Shown here: positions 1-9,601 of the stretch, piece by piece
Layout: each line of letters begins with the position of its first letter
Position numbering within the stretch: position 1 is the stretch's first letter
DNA from: Tenacibaculum ovolyticum DSM 18103
Lineage (GTDB): Bacteria; Bacteroidota; Bacteroidia; Flavobacteriales; Flavobacteriaceae
Direction: 5' to 3'
NCBI RefSeq assembly: GCF_000430545.1
Contig: NZ_KE387163.1
Location: 526,439-590,438 of the forward strand
Length of the DNA stretch: 64,000 nucleotides
The notes under the pieces: model-generated
What the model was told of the DNA's origin: nothing
Database searches by the model: none
What the model saw: only the letters and a program-made list of their open reading frames with translations
Translations under genes and position numbers: made by a program

Positions 1-608
1 AATCCTTTATTGTTCTTTACAAATTGAATACTTTCTTTGTATTTAAAATGTCGTTCTAAAGTATAATCCATATTTCCAAAACCAGCATAATATGCTTGCA
101 TAAGAAATAATAATACTGTTGATAGTATACCTATAACTGGTATTATACCAATTAGTAAGATTGGAATTGTTAAAAAAAGTTCTCTCAAAAGATTTCTTAC
201 ATTTATTCTTATACCTCTTATTAGTTGTTCGTTAAAAGAAGTTTTTCTATGCTCATGATTTCCTTCTCTTAAATGTGCTTCAATTTTTTCTGATACTGGG
301 CTCATAAAAGGAGCTGATAAAGCCATTACAATATGTTTGTATAAAACCAAACCAATAACAACTATTAATAATCCGCTAAAAAAAGTGCTAACCATTTCAA
401 ATGCACTCTTTCCAAATTCCCATTTCCAAAAACTAGAAACATAATGTCCAACATTATCAGACAAACTATAGGCTAGAATTATTATTAGGGTTGATGTTAA
501 AACACTAATAGTTATTGGTATAATAAAGTACTTCCATAATTTTAACTTCGATATTAATTGAAATGCTCCGAAATAAGCCTTTACACCTTTTATTATATTT
601 TTAATCAT
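1..608 (-). CDS. EI24/CysZ-family membrane protein, 3' end outside window
   Basis: An open frame starts at ATG 606-608 on the minus strand and runs off the left edge (202 codons visible). The protein starts MIKNIIKGVKAYFGAF and has several long hydrophobic segments (around residues 25-50, 70-95 and 140-175). The central part around KHIVMALSAPFMSPVSEKIE matches the EI24 (CysZ-like) family pattern, an inner-membrane family that includes the sulfate permease CysZ. The substrate in flavobacteria is not known. A terminator separates it from the next gene, so it is probably its own unit. The C-terminus is missing because of the window edge. Confidence 0.75.
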   Translation of the reverse strand, partial: MIKNIIKGVKAYFGAFQLISKLKLWKYFIIPITISVLTSTLIIILAYSLSDNVGHYVSSFWKWEFGKSAFEMVSTFFSGLLIVVIGLVLYKHIVMALSAPFMSPVSEKIEAHLREGNHEHRKTSFNEQLIRGIRINVRNLLRELFLTIPILLIGIIPVIGILSTVLLFLMQAYYAGFGNMDYTLERHFKYKESIQFVKNNKG

Positions 609-630
609 ATTTATTTTTTGTCTAAAGTAA

Positions 631-666
631 AAAACCTCTTTCCGATAAGAAAGAGGTTTTTTATAT
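631..666 (-). terminator. Intrinsic terminator
   Basis: An inverted repeat AAAACCTCTTTC / GAAAGAGGTTTT (631-642 and 649-660) is flanked by A- and T-runs. It lies 3' of the minus-strand thioredoxin-like gene and could work in both directions. Confidence 0.8.
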
Positions 667-679
667 TTTTTATAAAAAT

Positions 680-1297
680 CTATTTAACTACACGTTTAAT
701 AAAATCGTCTAGTTCTTTTTCGTTAATTTGATTAGCTTCATCTTTAGATCTAGTTTTTGTAGGAGTTAAAGCACCTCTTTTAAAATCTAATATTTTTTTG
801 TTATCTGTTATTAAATAAGCTGAAGGATAATCTAATTTATGAATGAATCCAGAAATTCTTATTGAAGATTTATTCTTTAGTTTTTCTTTAGATGGCACTA
901 AAAATATTCTTTTATCTAGCTTTTCTGCCATTCTCTTAACACCTTTTTCCATATCCCAAAAAAGCATTATGAATTTCACTTTACCATCATACTTCTCTAC
1001 CATTTTATTCAATGCTGGTATTTCTCCCCAACAAGGAGCACACCAGGTAGCAGCCGTTAGTAAAACAATAGGCACTTTGATATCTTTTGTACTAATAGCT
1101 TCTCCGTTTATTGATGTAAAATCATAATTAGAAATATACTTATCTTTTATGCAATTATACACAACATCGTCTAGCATTGCCGCATCTGTGCTAGATGTGG
1201 TTATACAATCATCTACTATATCTTTATAATATATTTTCTTTTGTGAGAAAGTTTGTGTTACAAACAATAGGGTTAATAAAAGTAATAATTTATTCAT
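680..1297 (-). CDS. Secreted TlpA-like thioredoxin-fold protein
   Basis: This is a 205-residue protein with a signal peptide (residues 1-19, ending TFSQ), so it is exported. The redox motif WCAPC (Cys86, Cys89) is followed by a thioredoxin-fold stretch (IPALNKMVEKYDGKVKFIMLF), as in the TlpA/ResA family of periplasmic thiol-disulfide proteins. The residues after the signal peptide and before the motif fit the usual extra N-terminal beta hairpin. It sits 24 bp downstream of hemE on the same strand and is probably the last gene of the hem transcript, followed by a terminator. Its partner protein cannot be told from the sequence. Confidence 0.85.
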   Translation of the reverse strand: MNKLLLLLTLLFVTQTFSQKKIYYKDIVDDCITTSSTDAAMLDDVVYNCIKDKYISNYDFTSINGEAISTKDIKVPIVLLTAATWCAPCWGEIPALNKMVEKYDGKVKFIMLFWDMEKGVKRMAEKLDKRIFLVPSKEKLKNKSSIRISGFIHKLDYPSAYLITDNKKILDFKRGALTPTKTRSKDEANQINEKELDDFIKRVVK

Positions 1298-1321
1298 TTT
1301 TAGTAATTTAAAGGGATTAAA

Positions 1322-2347
1322 TTAGACTTTATACTCTTTTACCGCGTCTACAAATGCCTTTGCATTTTCGAGCGGAATATTAGGTAAAATTCCATGCCCT
1401 AAGTTAACAATATATTTATCTTTACCAAACTCATTTATCATTTGGTGTACCATTCTCTTAATATCAGCTGGTGGAGACAGTAATCTAGAAGGGTCAAAAT
1501 TACCTTGCAATGTAATATTTCCACCTGATAAATAACGCGCATTTCTAGCTGAACATGTCCAATCTACTCCTAAAGCTGATGCATTTGATTTAGCCATTTT
1601 GTCTAAGGCAAACCAACATCCTTTTCCGAAAGCTATAACTGGCGCATCATCTTTTAATGCTTCTATTATTTGATTAATATATTGCCATGAAAATTCATGA
1701 TAGTCAGTTGGAGATAACATTCCTCCCCAAGAATCGAAAATCTGAACAGCATTTACACCTGCTTTTACTTTTGCTTTTAAATAAGCAATTGTGGTCTCTG
1801 TTATCTTACTAAGCAATTGGTGTGCCAAAACTGGTTTTGTAAAACAAAATTCTTTTGCCTTATCGAAATTTTTAGACCCCTGACCTTGTACAACATAACA
1901 TAATATTGTCCATGGAGACCCTGCAAAACCTATTAAAGGAACTTCATCATTTAATTTTTCTTTGGTTGCTTTTATAGCCTCCATTACATAACCTAAAGAT
2001 TCATTAACATCAGGTACAATTACAGTATCTAATCCTTTTTGATCTCTAATTGGGTTTGGTAAATAAGGTCCAAAATCTGGTTTCATTTGCACCTCAATAT
2101 TCATCGCTTGTGGAATTACTAAAATATCAGAAAATAAAATAGCAGCATCCATACCATACCTTCTAATAGGCTGCACAGTAATTTCTGAAGCTAGTTCTGG
2201 TGTTTGACAACGTGTAAAGAAATCATATTTCTTTTTTATTTCTTGAAATTCTGGTAAATATCTTCCTGCTTGACGCATCATCCATACTGGTGGACGATCA
2301 ACAGTTTCTCCTTTTAATGCTCTTAAAAATAAATCGTTTTTTATCAT
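1322..2347 (-). CDS. hemE: Uroporphyrinogen decarboxylase
   Basis: This 341-residue protein is the usual length for HemE, which removes four carboxyl groups from uroporphyrinogen III to give coproporphyrinogen III in the cytosol. The N-terminal signature [17 protein letters not shown] is the conserved substrate-binding region, and [20 protein letters not shown] and the C-terminal NLGHGILP are also typical. It follows the lipoprotein gene at 2349 with a one-base gap, and belongs to the minus-strand hem cluster. The next pathway enzyme, HemF or HemN, is not in the window. Confidence 0.97.
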   Translation of the reverse strand: MIKNDLFLRALKGETVDRPPVWMMRQAGRYLPEFQEIKKKYDFFTRCQTPELASEITVQPIRRYGMDAAILFSDILVIPQAMNIEVQMKPDFGPYLPNPIRDQKGLDTVIVPDVNESLGYVMEAIKATKEKLNDEVPLIGFAGSPWTILCYVVQGQGSKNFDKAKEFCFTKPVLAHQLLSKITETTIAYLKAKVKAGVNAVQIFDSWGGMLSPTDYHEFSWQYINQIIEALKDDAPVIAFGKGCWFALDKMAKSNASALGVDWTCSARNARYLSGGNITLQGNFDPSRLLSPPADIKRMVHQMINEFGKDKYIVNLGHGILPNIPLENAKAFVDAVKEYKV

Positions 2348-2348
2348 C

Positions 2349-2795
2349 TTATTTGGTTACGAAGATTATTTCTTTATTTGTTTTATTAATCTTTATTACT
2401 TGAAAAGGTTGCTCTATTGCCATTGTAACCATATCTGTAGGTTTTGGCCCAGCATGCTTTACATTAATTATTAATTTACGCTCTTGAATGCTAATTTTTT
2501 CAACACCAATATCAAATCCTCCTGTGTTTCTTACTTTATCTATTAGTACGATTAATGTACTTTTAGAAAAATCAACAACAGGAATATTGTTCTTATCGAT
2601 ATTTAATGTTGATAAAAAATACTGCCATTCATTATCAGAAGTAATAACTTTATTAGTTTCTTTAATATTCTCTGAACCATTCATTTTTCCTTTATATAAA
2701 GAAACAAATAAACTTTCTTCTTGTAAACCTCTTTGATTTTTGTTAGGGCAAGAGGTTAACATTATACTAAATAAAATAGTTACTACTAATTTCAT
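2349..2795 (-). CDS. Lipoprotein with PrcB_C-like domain
   Basis: This is a 148-residue protein. I start it at ATG 2793-2795 because the signal sequence [16 protein letters not shown] then carries a lipobox with Cys16 as the lipidated residue; a longer frame would overlap hemL. The C-terminal part ([12 protein letters not shown] ... [23 protein letters not shown]) resembles the PrcB_C domain, a beta-rich domain first seen in a spirochete protease-complex lipoprotein. Its role in flavobacteria is unknown. It sits between hemL (8 bp upstream) and hemE, so it is co-transcribed with heme genes, but nothing shows that it acts in the pathway. Confidence 0.7.
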   Translation of the reverse strand: MKLVVTILFSIMLTSCPNKNQRGLQEESLFVSLYKGKMNGSENIKETNKVITSDNEWQYFLSTLNIDKNNIPVVDFSKSTLIVLIDKVRNTGGFDIGVEKISIQERKLIINVKHAGPKPTDMVTMAIEQPFQVIKINKTNKEIIFVTK

Positions 2796-2802
2796 ATTTC
2801 TA

Positions 2803-4092
2803 TTACATTTTTGCAACAGCCTCCATTGCTTTATCAATGGCCTTTGTTATTTTTTTAAGGTCTTTTTCTGTTAAAGCTGATGATAAAAACCATGCCTCAA
2901 ATTGTGATGGTGGTAAGAATACACCATTATTCATCATTGCCCAAAAAAATGTAGCAAATTTTTTAGTATCTGAAGTCTGAGCCTCTTCAAAGTTAGTTAC
3001 TGTTACATTTGTAAAAAATGGGTTAATCATAGATCCAAATCTATTCACCGTAATTTCTACTCCATTCTTTTTAGCTGATTCTAATAAGAATACTTCAATA
3101 ATTTGAGCAATCTCATTAAATTTCTCATACGGATTTTGCTTCTTAAGCTCTGTTAAAGTAGCTATTCCTCCTGCCATTGCAACTGGGTTACCACTTAACG
3201 TTCCTGCTTGATACATTCCTCCTAACGGTGCTACTTCTTCCATTATTTCATTACGTGCTCCGTATGCTCCTACTGGAAAACCACCTCCTATTACTTTTCC
3301 TAAACAAGTAATATCAGCTTCTACGTCAAATAACTCTTGTGCTCCACCAAATTTAGAACGAAAACCTGTCATTACTTCATCAACAATTAACAAAGCTCCT
3401 TTAGACTCTAAATATGTTTTTAATTCTTTTAAGAAATTATCTTTAGGTGTTACAACTCCCATGTTTCCTGCAACTGGCTCTAAAATAACCCCTGCAATAT
3501 CATCATGTTCTTCAAAATGTGCTTTTACACTTTCTAAATCATTATAATTTGCAATTAAGGTATTTTTTACTGCTCCTTCTGGCACTCCTTTAGAGCCTGG
3601 TAAACTTAATGTAGCTAAACCTGAACCTGCTGCTACTAACAAAGCATCTTGATGCCCATGATAACAACCTGCAAATTTTATAATTTTATCTTTCCCTGTA
3701 AATGCTCTTGCCAAACGGATTCCGCTTAATACAGCTTCTGTACCTGAGTTTACAAAACGAACTTTATCCATTCCTGGAAAAGCATCACAAACAATTTTCG
3801 CTAACTTAATCTCATTTTTAGTTGAAGCTCCAAATGAATATCCATTTTTTAACGCTTTTGTAATTGCTTTTTGTACTTTTTTATGACGATGACCTAAAAT
3901 CATTGGTCCGTAAGACAATACTAGATCTATATAGGTATTATTATCTACATCGGTAATTTTAGTTCCTTTTGCTTTTTTTATAAATAAAGGATTTCCTCCT
4001 ACCGAAGAAAATGCTCTTACAGGAGAATTTACTGCTCCTACTAAATTTACTAATCCTTTAGTATATAATTCTTGTGATTTTTTAAATTTCAT
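2803..4092 (-). CDS. hemL: Glutamate-1-semialdehyde 2,1-aminomutase
   Basis: This is a 429-residue fold-type I PLP enzyme that turns glutamate-1-semialdehyde into 5-aminolevulinate in the C5 route. Family marks include VNSPVRAF near the N-terminus, RFVNSGTEA (about 112-120), CYHGHQD (143-149), the aspartate in LIVDEVMTGFR and the Schiff-base lysine Lys266 in LGKVIGGGFPVGAYG. With HemA encoded nearby this shows that heme is made from glutamyl-tRNA. It is followed by the PrcB-like lipoprotein gene and preceded by a VOC gene on the same strand. Confidence 0.97.
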   Translation of the reverse strand: MKFKKSQELYTKGLVNLVGAVNSPVRAFSSVGGNPLFIKKAKGTKITDVDNNTYIDLVLSYGPMILGHRHKKVQKAITKALKNGYSFGASTKNEIKLAKIVCDAFPGMDKVRFVNSGTEAVLSGIRLARAFTGKDKIIKFAGCYHGHQDALLVAAGSGLATLSLPGSKGVPEGAVKNTLIANYNDLESVKAHFEEHDDIAGVILEPVAGNMGVVTPKDNFLKELKTYLESKGALLIVDEVMTGFRSKFGGAQELFDVEADITCLGKVIGGGFPVGAYGARNEIMEEVAPLGGMYQAGTLSGNPVAMAGGIATLTELKKQNPYEKFNEIAQIIEVFLLESAKKNGVEITVNRFGSMINPFFTNVTVTNFEEAQTSDTKKFATFFWAMMNNGVFLPPSQFEAWFLSSALTEKDLKKITKAIDKAMEAVAKM

Positions 4093-4140
4093 AACTTAAT
4101 TTTCAGTTATATTTTTTATTAACTAATTACTTTTAGTAAC

Positions 4141-4542
4141 CTAAGTATTTTTATTTAACTCTAACAAGTCCCAAAGGTTACCATATAAATCTTTAAATAC
4201 CGCAACAGTACCATAGTCTGCTTCTTTAGGAATCCTTACAAATTCAACTCCTTTAGAAACCATTTGATTATAATCTCTCCAAAAATCATCCGTACTTAAA
4301 AACAAAAAAACTCTCCCTCCTGTTTGATTTCCTACAAACTTTTTCTGTTCTTCTTTAGATGCTTTTGCTAATAATATTGTTGTTCCCTTTGAATTTGGAG
4401 GGGCAACAACGACCCATCGTTTATTTTCAACTGGTTGATACGTATCTTCAATCAATTCAAAATTTAATTTTTTTGTATAAAATTGAATTGCTTCATCATA
4501 ATCATTAACAACCAAAGCGATATGCACAATAGATTGCTTCAT
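4141..4542 (-). CDS. VOC/glyoxalase superfamily protein
   Basis: This is a 133-residue protein with one vicinal-oxygen-chelate pattern: HIALVVNDYDEAIQFYTKKLNFEL at the start, then the second half with VFKDLYGNLWDLLE. Members are small metal-dependent dioxygenases, isomerases or resistance proteins that act as dimers; the substrate cannot be read from the sequence. The gene begins 3 bp after hemB ends, so it is translated from the hem transcript. A VOC gene at this place is probably a hitchhiker or a detoxifier rather than a pathway enzyme. Confidence 0.85.
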   Translation of the reverse strand: MKQSIVHIALVVNDYDEAIQFYTKKLNFELIEDTYQPVENKRWVVVAPPNSKGTTILLAKASKEEQKKFVGNQTGGRVFLFLSTDDFWRDYNQMVSKGVEFVRIPKEADYGTVAVFKDLYGNLWDLLELNKNT

Positions 4543-4545
4543 CTT

Positions 4546-5508
4546 TTACCTATTTAAAACTCTCGCAGCTTCTTTTGCAAAATAAGTAATAATAATATCT
4601 GCTCCTGCTCTTTTCATAGATAATAAGCTTTCCATCATTACTTTTTCACCATCAATCCAACCTTTCTCAGCGGCTGCTTTCACCATTGAATATTCACCAC
4701 TTACATTATAACATGCAATTGGTCTATCAAAATTATTTTTTAAATCTCTAATAATATCTAAATAAGATAATCCTGGTTTTACAATTAAAATATCAGCTCC
4801 CTCCTGATCATCAAAAGTAGCTCTCCTTATTGCTTCATTTCTATTAGCAGCATCCATTTGATACGTTCTTCTATCTCCAAAACTTGGAGAAGAATCTACC
4901 GCCTCTCTAAAAGGTCCATAAAATGCTGATGCATATTTAACTGAATACGCCATTATTGGTAAATTAGAAAAACCTGTATTATCTAAAGATTCCCTTAGCA
5001 TTGCTACGATTCCGTCCATCATACCTGAAGGAGCCAACATATCTACCCCTGCTTTTGCATGAGAGACTGCTTGTTTTGCTAGGTTTACAATTGTTGCATC
5101 GTTATCTACATCTTTATCGTGAATTACACCACAATGGCCATGTGAAGTATATTCACAAAAACAAACATCTGTGATTACATATAAACTTGGGTAATTTTTT
5201 TTGATAAATCGAATTGCTTGTTGCATAATTCCATTATCATTCCAAGTCTCTGTTCCAATATCATCTTTTTTTAAAGGAACACCAAACAACATTACAGCCG
5301 GAATATTTAAAGAAACTAATTCTTCTAATTCTTCTGAAATTAAATCCAAAGAGTATCTAAAAATCCCAGGCATTGAAGAAATTTCTGTTTTTATATTTTC
5401 TCCTTCTTCAATAAATAAAGGGTATACAAAATCGTCTACAGATAGTTTAGTTTCTCTTACTAACCTGCGAATTCCATCTGTTTTTCTAAGTCTTCTTGTT
5501 CTAAACAT
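4546..5508 (-). CDS. hemB: Delta-aminolevulinic acid dehydratase (porphobilinogen synthase)
   Basis: This 320-residue enzyme condenses two 5-aminolevulinates to porphobilinogen. The two active-site lysines are visible as Lys191 ([15 protein letters not shown]) and Lys244 ([11 protein letters not shown]). The cysteine cluster Cys116, Cys118 and Cys126 ([14 protein letters not shown]) is the zinc-binding type rather than the magnesium-only aspartate type. It starts MFRTRRLR, typical of the family, and lies after a REP-like palindrome that separates it from hemCD. Confidence 0.97.
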   Translation of the reverse strand: MFRTRRLRKTDGIRRLVRETKLSVDDFVYPLFIEEGENIKTEISSMPGIFRYSLDLISEELEELVSLNIPAVMLFGVPLKKDDIGTETWNDNGIMQQAIRFIKKNYPSLYVITDVCFCEYTSHGHCGVIHDKDVDNDATIVNLAKQAVSHAKAGVDMLAPSGMMDGIVAMLRESLDNTGFSNLPIMAYSVKYASAFYGPFREAVDSSPSFGDRRTYQMDAANRNEAIRRATFDDQEGADILIVKPGLSYLDIIRDLKNNFDRPIACYNVSGEYSMVKAAAEKGWIDGEKVMMESLLSMKRAGADIIITYFAKEAARVLNR

Positions 5509-5525
5509 TACTTTTTTTTGTATAA

Positions 5526-5575
5526 TCGAGCGCAGTCGAGATCATTTTTATTAAAATCTCTCGACTGCGCTCGAG
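5526..5575. repeat. REP-like palindrome
   Basis: Two arms, TCGAGCGCAGTCGAGA and TCTCGACTGCGCTCGAGA, form a long GC-rich inverted repeat in an otherwise AT-rich genome. This kind of CTCGACTGCGCTCGAG palindrome is common between genes in flavobacteria. It lies between hemCD and hemB and could act as a processing or termination site within the hem operon. Confidence 0.7.
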
Positions 5576-5665
5576 ATGACAATCTTATTTATATGTAGTT
5601 ATTTATGAAAAAAGTGACTTGGCAATTTTGTTTAACATATCACATTCACTTTATCAAGAATAACC

Positions 5666-7252
5666 TTATTCTTTTACAAAGTGTAAATTCACCAATTCAA
5701 TAACACTTTCTACCGTTGGTAAATTAGCTACTTGTACATTGGTAAAGTGTTTTCTTGCTTCTTTTGCTGTACTCTCACCTATACAAAACGCTATTTTATC
5801 TGAAGTATTTTCTTGCATATAGCTTTCTACAGTCGATGGGCTATAAAACAATACTCCATTTACAGTATCAGCTACTTTAGCAGGACTATATAAGGTTTTG
5901 TATGCTTCTACTTCATTTACTGTAATATCATTTACTTTTAAAGTATCTGGTAAGGTATCTAAGCGTAAATCACTACAGAAATAAGTTACTTCTTTTCCTT
6001 TTATTTCTTTAGAAAGATACTTTGATAATTTCTCTGCGTTTCTTTCAGATTTTACTACCGCACCTATTCTTTGCTCTATTAATTTCTTGGTTCTACGACC
6101 AACACAATAAATATTTTTGAATTTTAATTCATCTGCTGTAAAAGAGTTTGCTATTGCTTCTACTCCATTTTTACTTGTTATGATTACATTCTCAATTTCA
6201 TTCTTAATTACCTTAGGGGCAATTCTATTAAAACGAATTTTAATAAAATCACTATCTTCTATACCTACAGATTTTGGTAATAATTTCTTTTGAAGTTCAG
6301 ATAATTTCTTAGTAGAATAAATAGAAAATTCTTTTTCTTCTTCTACATCATCTAACATTAATTCTTTTCCTCCTCTATTTATTACATAATCAGCACAATC
6401 TTTAGCTAAAAAACGATGACGTCCTACTTTTGCATTTTTTGTTACTGATATTTTTTTCTTACCATCTTTACTCAATAATAAACCTTTAAAGTTTATCTCT
6501 TCAGTTTTAGCATCAATATATGCTAAAGCACCTATTGGAGCCGTACATCCACCTTCTAATAGGTTTAGAAACTCACGTTCTATACCTACACAAACTTGTG
6601 TTTCATAGTGGTTTAATTGTTCACATGCATCTATAGAGAAATCATCTTCTTTTAAGACTGTAATCATAATAGCACCTTGAGCTGGTGCAGGTATCATCCA
6701 AGAAAGATTAATTGCTCCTTCTGGTCGTTTACCTAATCTTTCTAATCCTGCAGCTGCAAATACAGCTCCATCCCAATCGTTATTTTCTAACTTTTCTAAT
6801 CTTGTATTTACGTTTCCTCTCAAACCAACAACCTCGTGTGTTGGATAACGATTTAACCATTGTGCTTTTCTACGTAAACTTCCAGTTGCTATAACACCAT
6901 TTGGTTGCCCGAAAAATTCTTCGTTATCTTTTAGTACTAAGATATCATTGTAATTTGCTCGCTTTAAGACTGCTACTTGAATAATTCCTTCTGGTAAAAC
7001 AGTAGGAACATCTTTTAAAGAGTGTACTGCAATATCAATATCACCATTTAACATAGCAATATCTAAATTTTTAGTAAAAATTCCTGTGATTCCTAATTCA
7101 TATAAAGGTTTGTCTAAAACAAGATCTCCTGTAGATTTAATTGGAACGATTTCACATTCATACTCTAACTCTTCTAATTGTTTGCGAACTTTGTTTGCTT
7201 GCCACATAGCCAGTTGGCTATCACGTGTACCTATTCTAATTGTCTTCTGCAT
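5666..7252 (-). CDS. hemCD: Fused hydroxymethylbilane synthase / uroporphyrinogen-III synthase
   Basis: This 528-residue protein joins two consecutive heme enzymes. Residues 1 to about 305 are HemC (porphobilinogen deaminase): RIGTRDSQLAMWQA, VHSLKDVPT, GSLRRKAQW and the dipyrromethane-cofactor cysteine Cys236 in LLEGGCTAPIG. Residues from about 330 to the end have the looser HemD pattern (NVIITSKNGVEAIANSF, then VNEVEAYKTLYS and VLFYSPSTVESY), which closes the ring to uroporphyrinogen III. Fusion of the two would hand over the unstable linear product directly. The start overlaps the end of hemA by 17 bp. Confidence 0.95.
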   Translation of the reverse strand: MQKTIRIGTRDSQLAMWQANKVRKQLEELEYECEIVPIKSTGDLVLDKPLYELGITGIFTKNLDIAMLNGDIDIAVHSLKDVPTVLPEGIIQVAVLKRANYNDILVLKDNEEFFGQPNGVIATGSLRRKAQWLNRYPTHEVVGLRGNVNTRLEKLENNDWDGAVFAAAGLERLGKRPEGAINLSWMIPAPAQGAIMITVLKEDDFSIDACEQLNHYETQVCVGIEREFLNLLEGGCTAPIGALAYIDAKTEEINFKGLLLSKDGKKKISVTKNAKVGRHRFLAKDCADYVINRGGKELMLDDVEEEKEFSIYSTKKLSELQKKLLPKSVGIEDSDFIKIRFNRIAPKVIKNEIENVIITSKNGVEAIANSFTADELKFKNIYCVGRRTKKLIEQRIGAVVKSERNAEKLSKYLSKEIKGKEVTYFCSDLRLDTLPDTLKVNDITVNEVEAYKTLYSPAKVADTVNGVLFYSPSTVESYMQENTSDKIAFCIGESTAKEARKHFTNVQVANLPTVESVIELVNLHFVKE

Positions 7253-8504
7253 GGATAGTTTCTAAATTTGCTCCAAACACTTTTGCCATTACTTCTATAC
7301 TATTGCTAACAGAAGTTTCTTCAGCTTTTAAGTGTTTTACAAATTGGGTGGTTATTTTCTGGATGAATCTTGATGTGATTACTTCTGCTTGAGATTCATC
7401 AAAATCTTTTATTTTTTTCTTATGAAAAGCTATTTCGCCTTGTTGTATTGTTTTTAACGATTCTTTTAATGCTGTAATAGCTGGAGTAAATTTTCTATGA
7501 TTTAACCACTCGTTAAATTCAATTTTATAAGTATCTATAATTGATTCAGCTGTTGGTATTTCTTGTTGACGAATTGCTAACGTTTCATCTGTTATTTTTG
7601 ATAATTCATCTACATTTATCAAAGTAACATTTTTTAAATCTGCTACTTCTTTTGAAACATTTGCAGGCATTGATAAATCTAAAATTAACAACTCATTATT
7701 TGTTAAAATATGATCTCTTGTAATTGTAGCTTCCGATGCTCCTGTTGAAACAATTAATACATCTGTGTTCGCTATTTCTTTATTTAAATTTTCGAACTTA
7801 GTATTTTTTATAGAAGGGTGTTCTTTAACAAACTCCTCTGCTTTTTTCTCAGTTCTATTAATTAAACTTACAGATTTGTTTTGAGTATACTCTGCTAAAT
7901 TTTTACAAGTATGCTTCCCCATCTTTCCTAATCCGAAAACTAAAATGTTTTTCGTATTATAACTTGGTAGATTCTTTATAATGTATTGAACTGCTGCGTA
8001 AGAAACTGATGTTGTTCCTGAACTAAGCTTTGTTTCATTCTTAACACGTTTACTAGCTTGCATTACGTGGTTTAATAAACGTTCAAAATATGCATTTGTA
8101 GTGCCTACTTCTTTTGCTAATTTAAATGCTTGACGCAATTGACCAACAATTTCGTAATCTCCTAGTATTTGACTATCTAAACCAGTTCCCATTCTAAACA
8201 AATGGTTTATAGCTTCTTTATTTTTATAAACGTTAGATACTTCTGCAAACTCCTCTACTGCTCCGTTAGAATACTTACATAACATACTAATTAACTGAAA
8301 AGGATGTTCTGCAAATCCAGTAATTTCTGTTCTATTACAGGTAGACAATACAAAAATACCGTCCATACCTTTCAGTTTCGCTTCTTTTAAAAGTTCAACT
8401 TGGTTTTCTTTAGAAATACTAAACTTCCCCCTAATAGTTGCGTCAGCTTTTTTGTAACTAACACCTATGTTATATAAATTCTTATTATGTATATCTGCTG
8501 TCAT
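7236..8504 (-). CDS. hemA: Glutamyl-tRNA reductase
   Basis: This 422-residue enzyme reduces glutamyl-tRNA to glutamate-1-semialdehyde, the first committed step of heme synthesis. The catalytic cysteine Cys56 is in VLSTCNRTEITGF, the NADPH-binding segment is LVFGLGKMGKHTCKNL, and a C-terminal helical dimerisation region follows. It is the first gene of the minus-strand hem unit. The divergent AraC regulator on the other side of the 209-bp intergenic region is a possible controller, since HemA is the usual control point. Confidence 0.96.
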   Translation of the reverse strand: MTADIHNKNLYNIGVSYKKADATIRGKFSISKENQVELLKEAKLKGMDGIFVLSTCNRTEITGFAEHPFQLISMLCKYSNGAVEEFAEVSNVYKNKEAINHLFRMGTGLDSQILGDYEIVGQLRQAFKLAKEVGTTNAYFERLLNHVMQASKRVKNETKLSSGTTSVSYAAVQYIIKNLPSYNTKNILVFGLGKMGKHTCKNLAEYTQNKSVSLINRTEKKAEEFVKEHPSIKNTKFENLNKEIANTDVLIVSTGASEATITRDHILTNNELLILDLSMPANVSKEVADLKNVTLINVDELSKITDETLAIRQQEIPTAESIIDTYKIEFNEWLNHRKFTPAITALKESLKTIQQGEIAFHKKKIKDFDESQAEVITSRFIQKITTQFVKHLKAEETSVSNSIEVMAKVFGANLETIHAEDN

Positions 8505-8528
8505 TCAGTCTTATTCAATAAGGTGGTT

Positions 8529-8536
8529 CAAAAATA
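8529..8536 (-). promoter_or_regulatory. Candidate -7 box of hemA promoter
   Basis: On the minus strand this reads TATTTTTG, a match to the Bacteroidota -7 consensus TAnnTTTG, 25 bp before the hemA start. I do not see a clear TTTG -33 box, so the call rests on one element only. Confidence 0.4.
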
Positions 8537-8630
8537 TAAAGATTAAATAAATAAAAATGTCGCTGAAAGAACTTTTAATGTCGCTATCAGTTTTTTAGCA
8601 TAAAAACATCTCTAAAACGCAGATAAAGTG

Positions 8631-8638
8631 TATTTTTG
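8631..8638 (+). promoter_or_regulatory. Candidate -7 box of araC-trmH promoter
   Basis: TATTTTTG matches TAnnTTTG and lies 76 bp before the AraC-family start. A ten-codon open frame (ATG at 8641, stop TAG) follows directly in the leader; it may be chance. Confidence 0.35.
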
Positions 8639-8713
8639 CAATGAAATCAACTATTAGAGACGCTTCAATTTAGACTCGTTCTAAATAAATTATTTTTAAA
8701 TACATTTTCAATT

Positions 8714-9601
8714 ATGTCAAAAAACATCGCAGAAAGTTCATTTAGAGAAATAGTATTAGAAAAAGGTTTTTTTGTATTAAAATTCCAAAATAACTCGAAT
8801 GAAACAGAACTATATAAAAGAGATATTGACAACTCTTATATACAGTTACATTACTGTATAAAAGGTAATTGTAAATTTCATTTTAACAATAACAGCTATA
8901 CTTTTAATGTATTAGATAAACATTCTATCTTCTTATACAACCCTCAACAAAACTTACCAATAAATTTAGAAATCCTACCTAAAACATCTTTGGTTTCGAT
9001 TATAATATCAATTGAAAAATTTCATTCGTTGTTTTCAAAAGAAGCCAGCTACATCCCTTTTTTAAGCGAAGACAATAAAAACAAAAAATATTACGACAAT
9101 ACCGAAATTAAGTCCAATGCATTAATGGTTCTTCAGCAAATTTTAACTGCAAAAAATCATAGTAGTATGAAAGACCTTTATATTAAAGGAAAAACGTATG
9201 AACTTTTAAGTCTTCATTTCGATACTGGTGAAAATACAGAAAATGAATACTGTCCGTTTTTAGTTGATGATCGTGAAGTTTTAAAGATTAGGCAAGCTAA
9301 AGATATTATTATCTCTAAAATGAGTGAACCTCCAACCCTGCAAGAATTAGCGAATGAAGTTGGTTTAAATTTAAAAAAGCTAAAAGAGGTATTTAAACAA
9401 ATATACGGTGACACTGTTTATAGTTTTCTTTTTGATTACAAGATGGAGCATTCTCGTAAACTTTTAGAAAGCAATCAATTTAATGTAAATGAAGTTGGTT
9501 TACAAGTTGGCTACAGCACTTCTAGTCACTTTATAGCTGCTTTTAAAAAGAAATTTGGCACAACACCAAAACAATATGTAATGAGTTTACAAAATAATTA
9601 A
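8714..9601 (+). CDS. AraC-family transcriptional regulator
   Basis: This 295-residue protein has a C-terminal double helix-turn-helix (about residues 195-292) with the AraC pattern PTLQELANEVGLNLKKLKEVFKQIYG and NVNEVGLQVGYSTSSHFIAAFKKKFGTTPKQY. The N-terminal 170 residues would be the sensor and dimerisation part; no ligand can be inferred. It is divergent from hemA and the trmH-like gene begins right after its stop codon. Its position between the two hem units suggests that it may respond to iron or heme and control them; this is an inference from position only. Confidence 0.85.
   Translation: MSKNIAESSFREIVLEKGFFVLKFQNNSNETELYKRDIDNSYIQLHYCIKGNCKFHFNNNSYTFNVLDKHSIFLYNPQQNLPINLEILPKTSLVSIIISIEKFHSLFSKEASYIPFLSEDNKNKKYYDNTEIKSNALMVLQQILTAKNHSSMKDLYIKGKTYELLSLHFDTGENTENEYCPFLVDDREVLKIRQAKDIIISKMSEPPTLQELANEVGLNLKKLKEVFKQIYGDTVYSFLFDYKMEHSRKLLESNQFNVNEVGLQVGYSTSSHFIAAFKKKFGTTPKQYVMSLQNN

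Noticed and set aside
843..1127. Plus-strand frame opposite the thioredoxin-like gene
   Set aside because: Antisense mirror of a gene with WCAPC motif and signal peptide.
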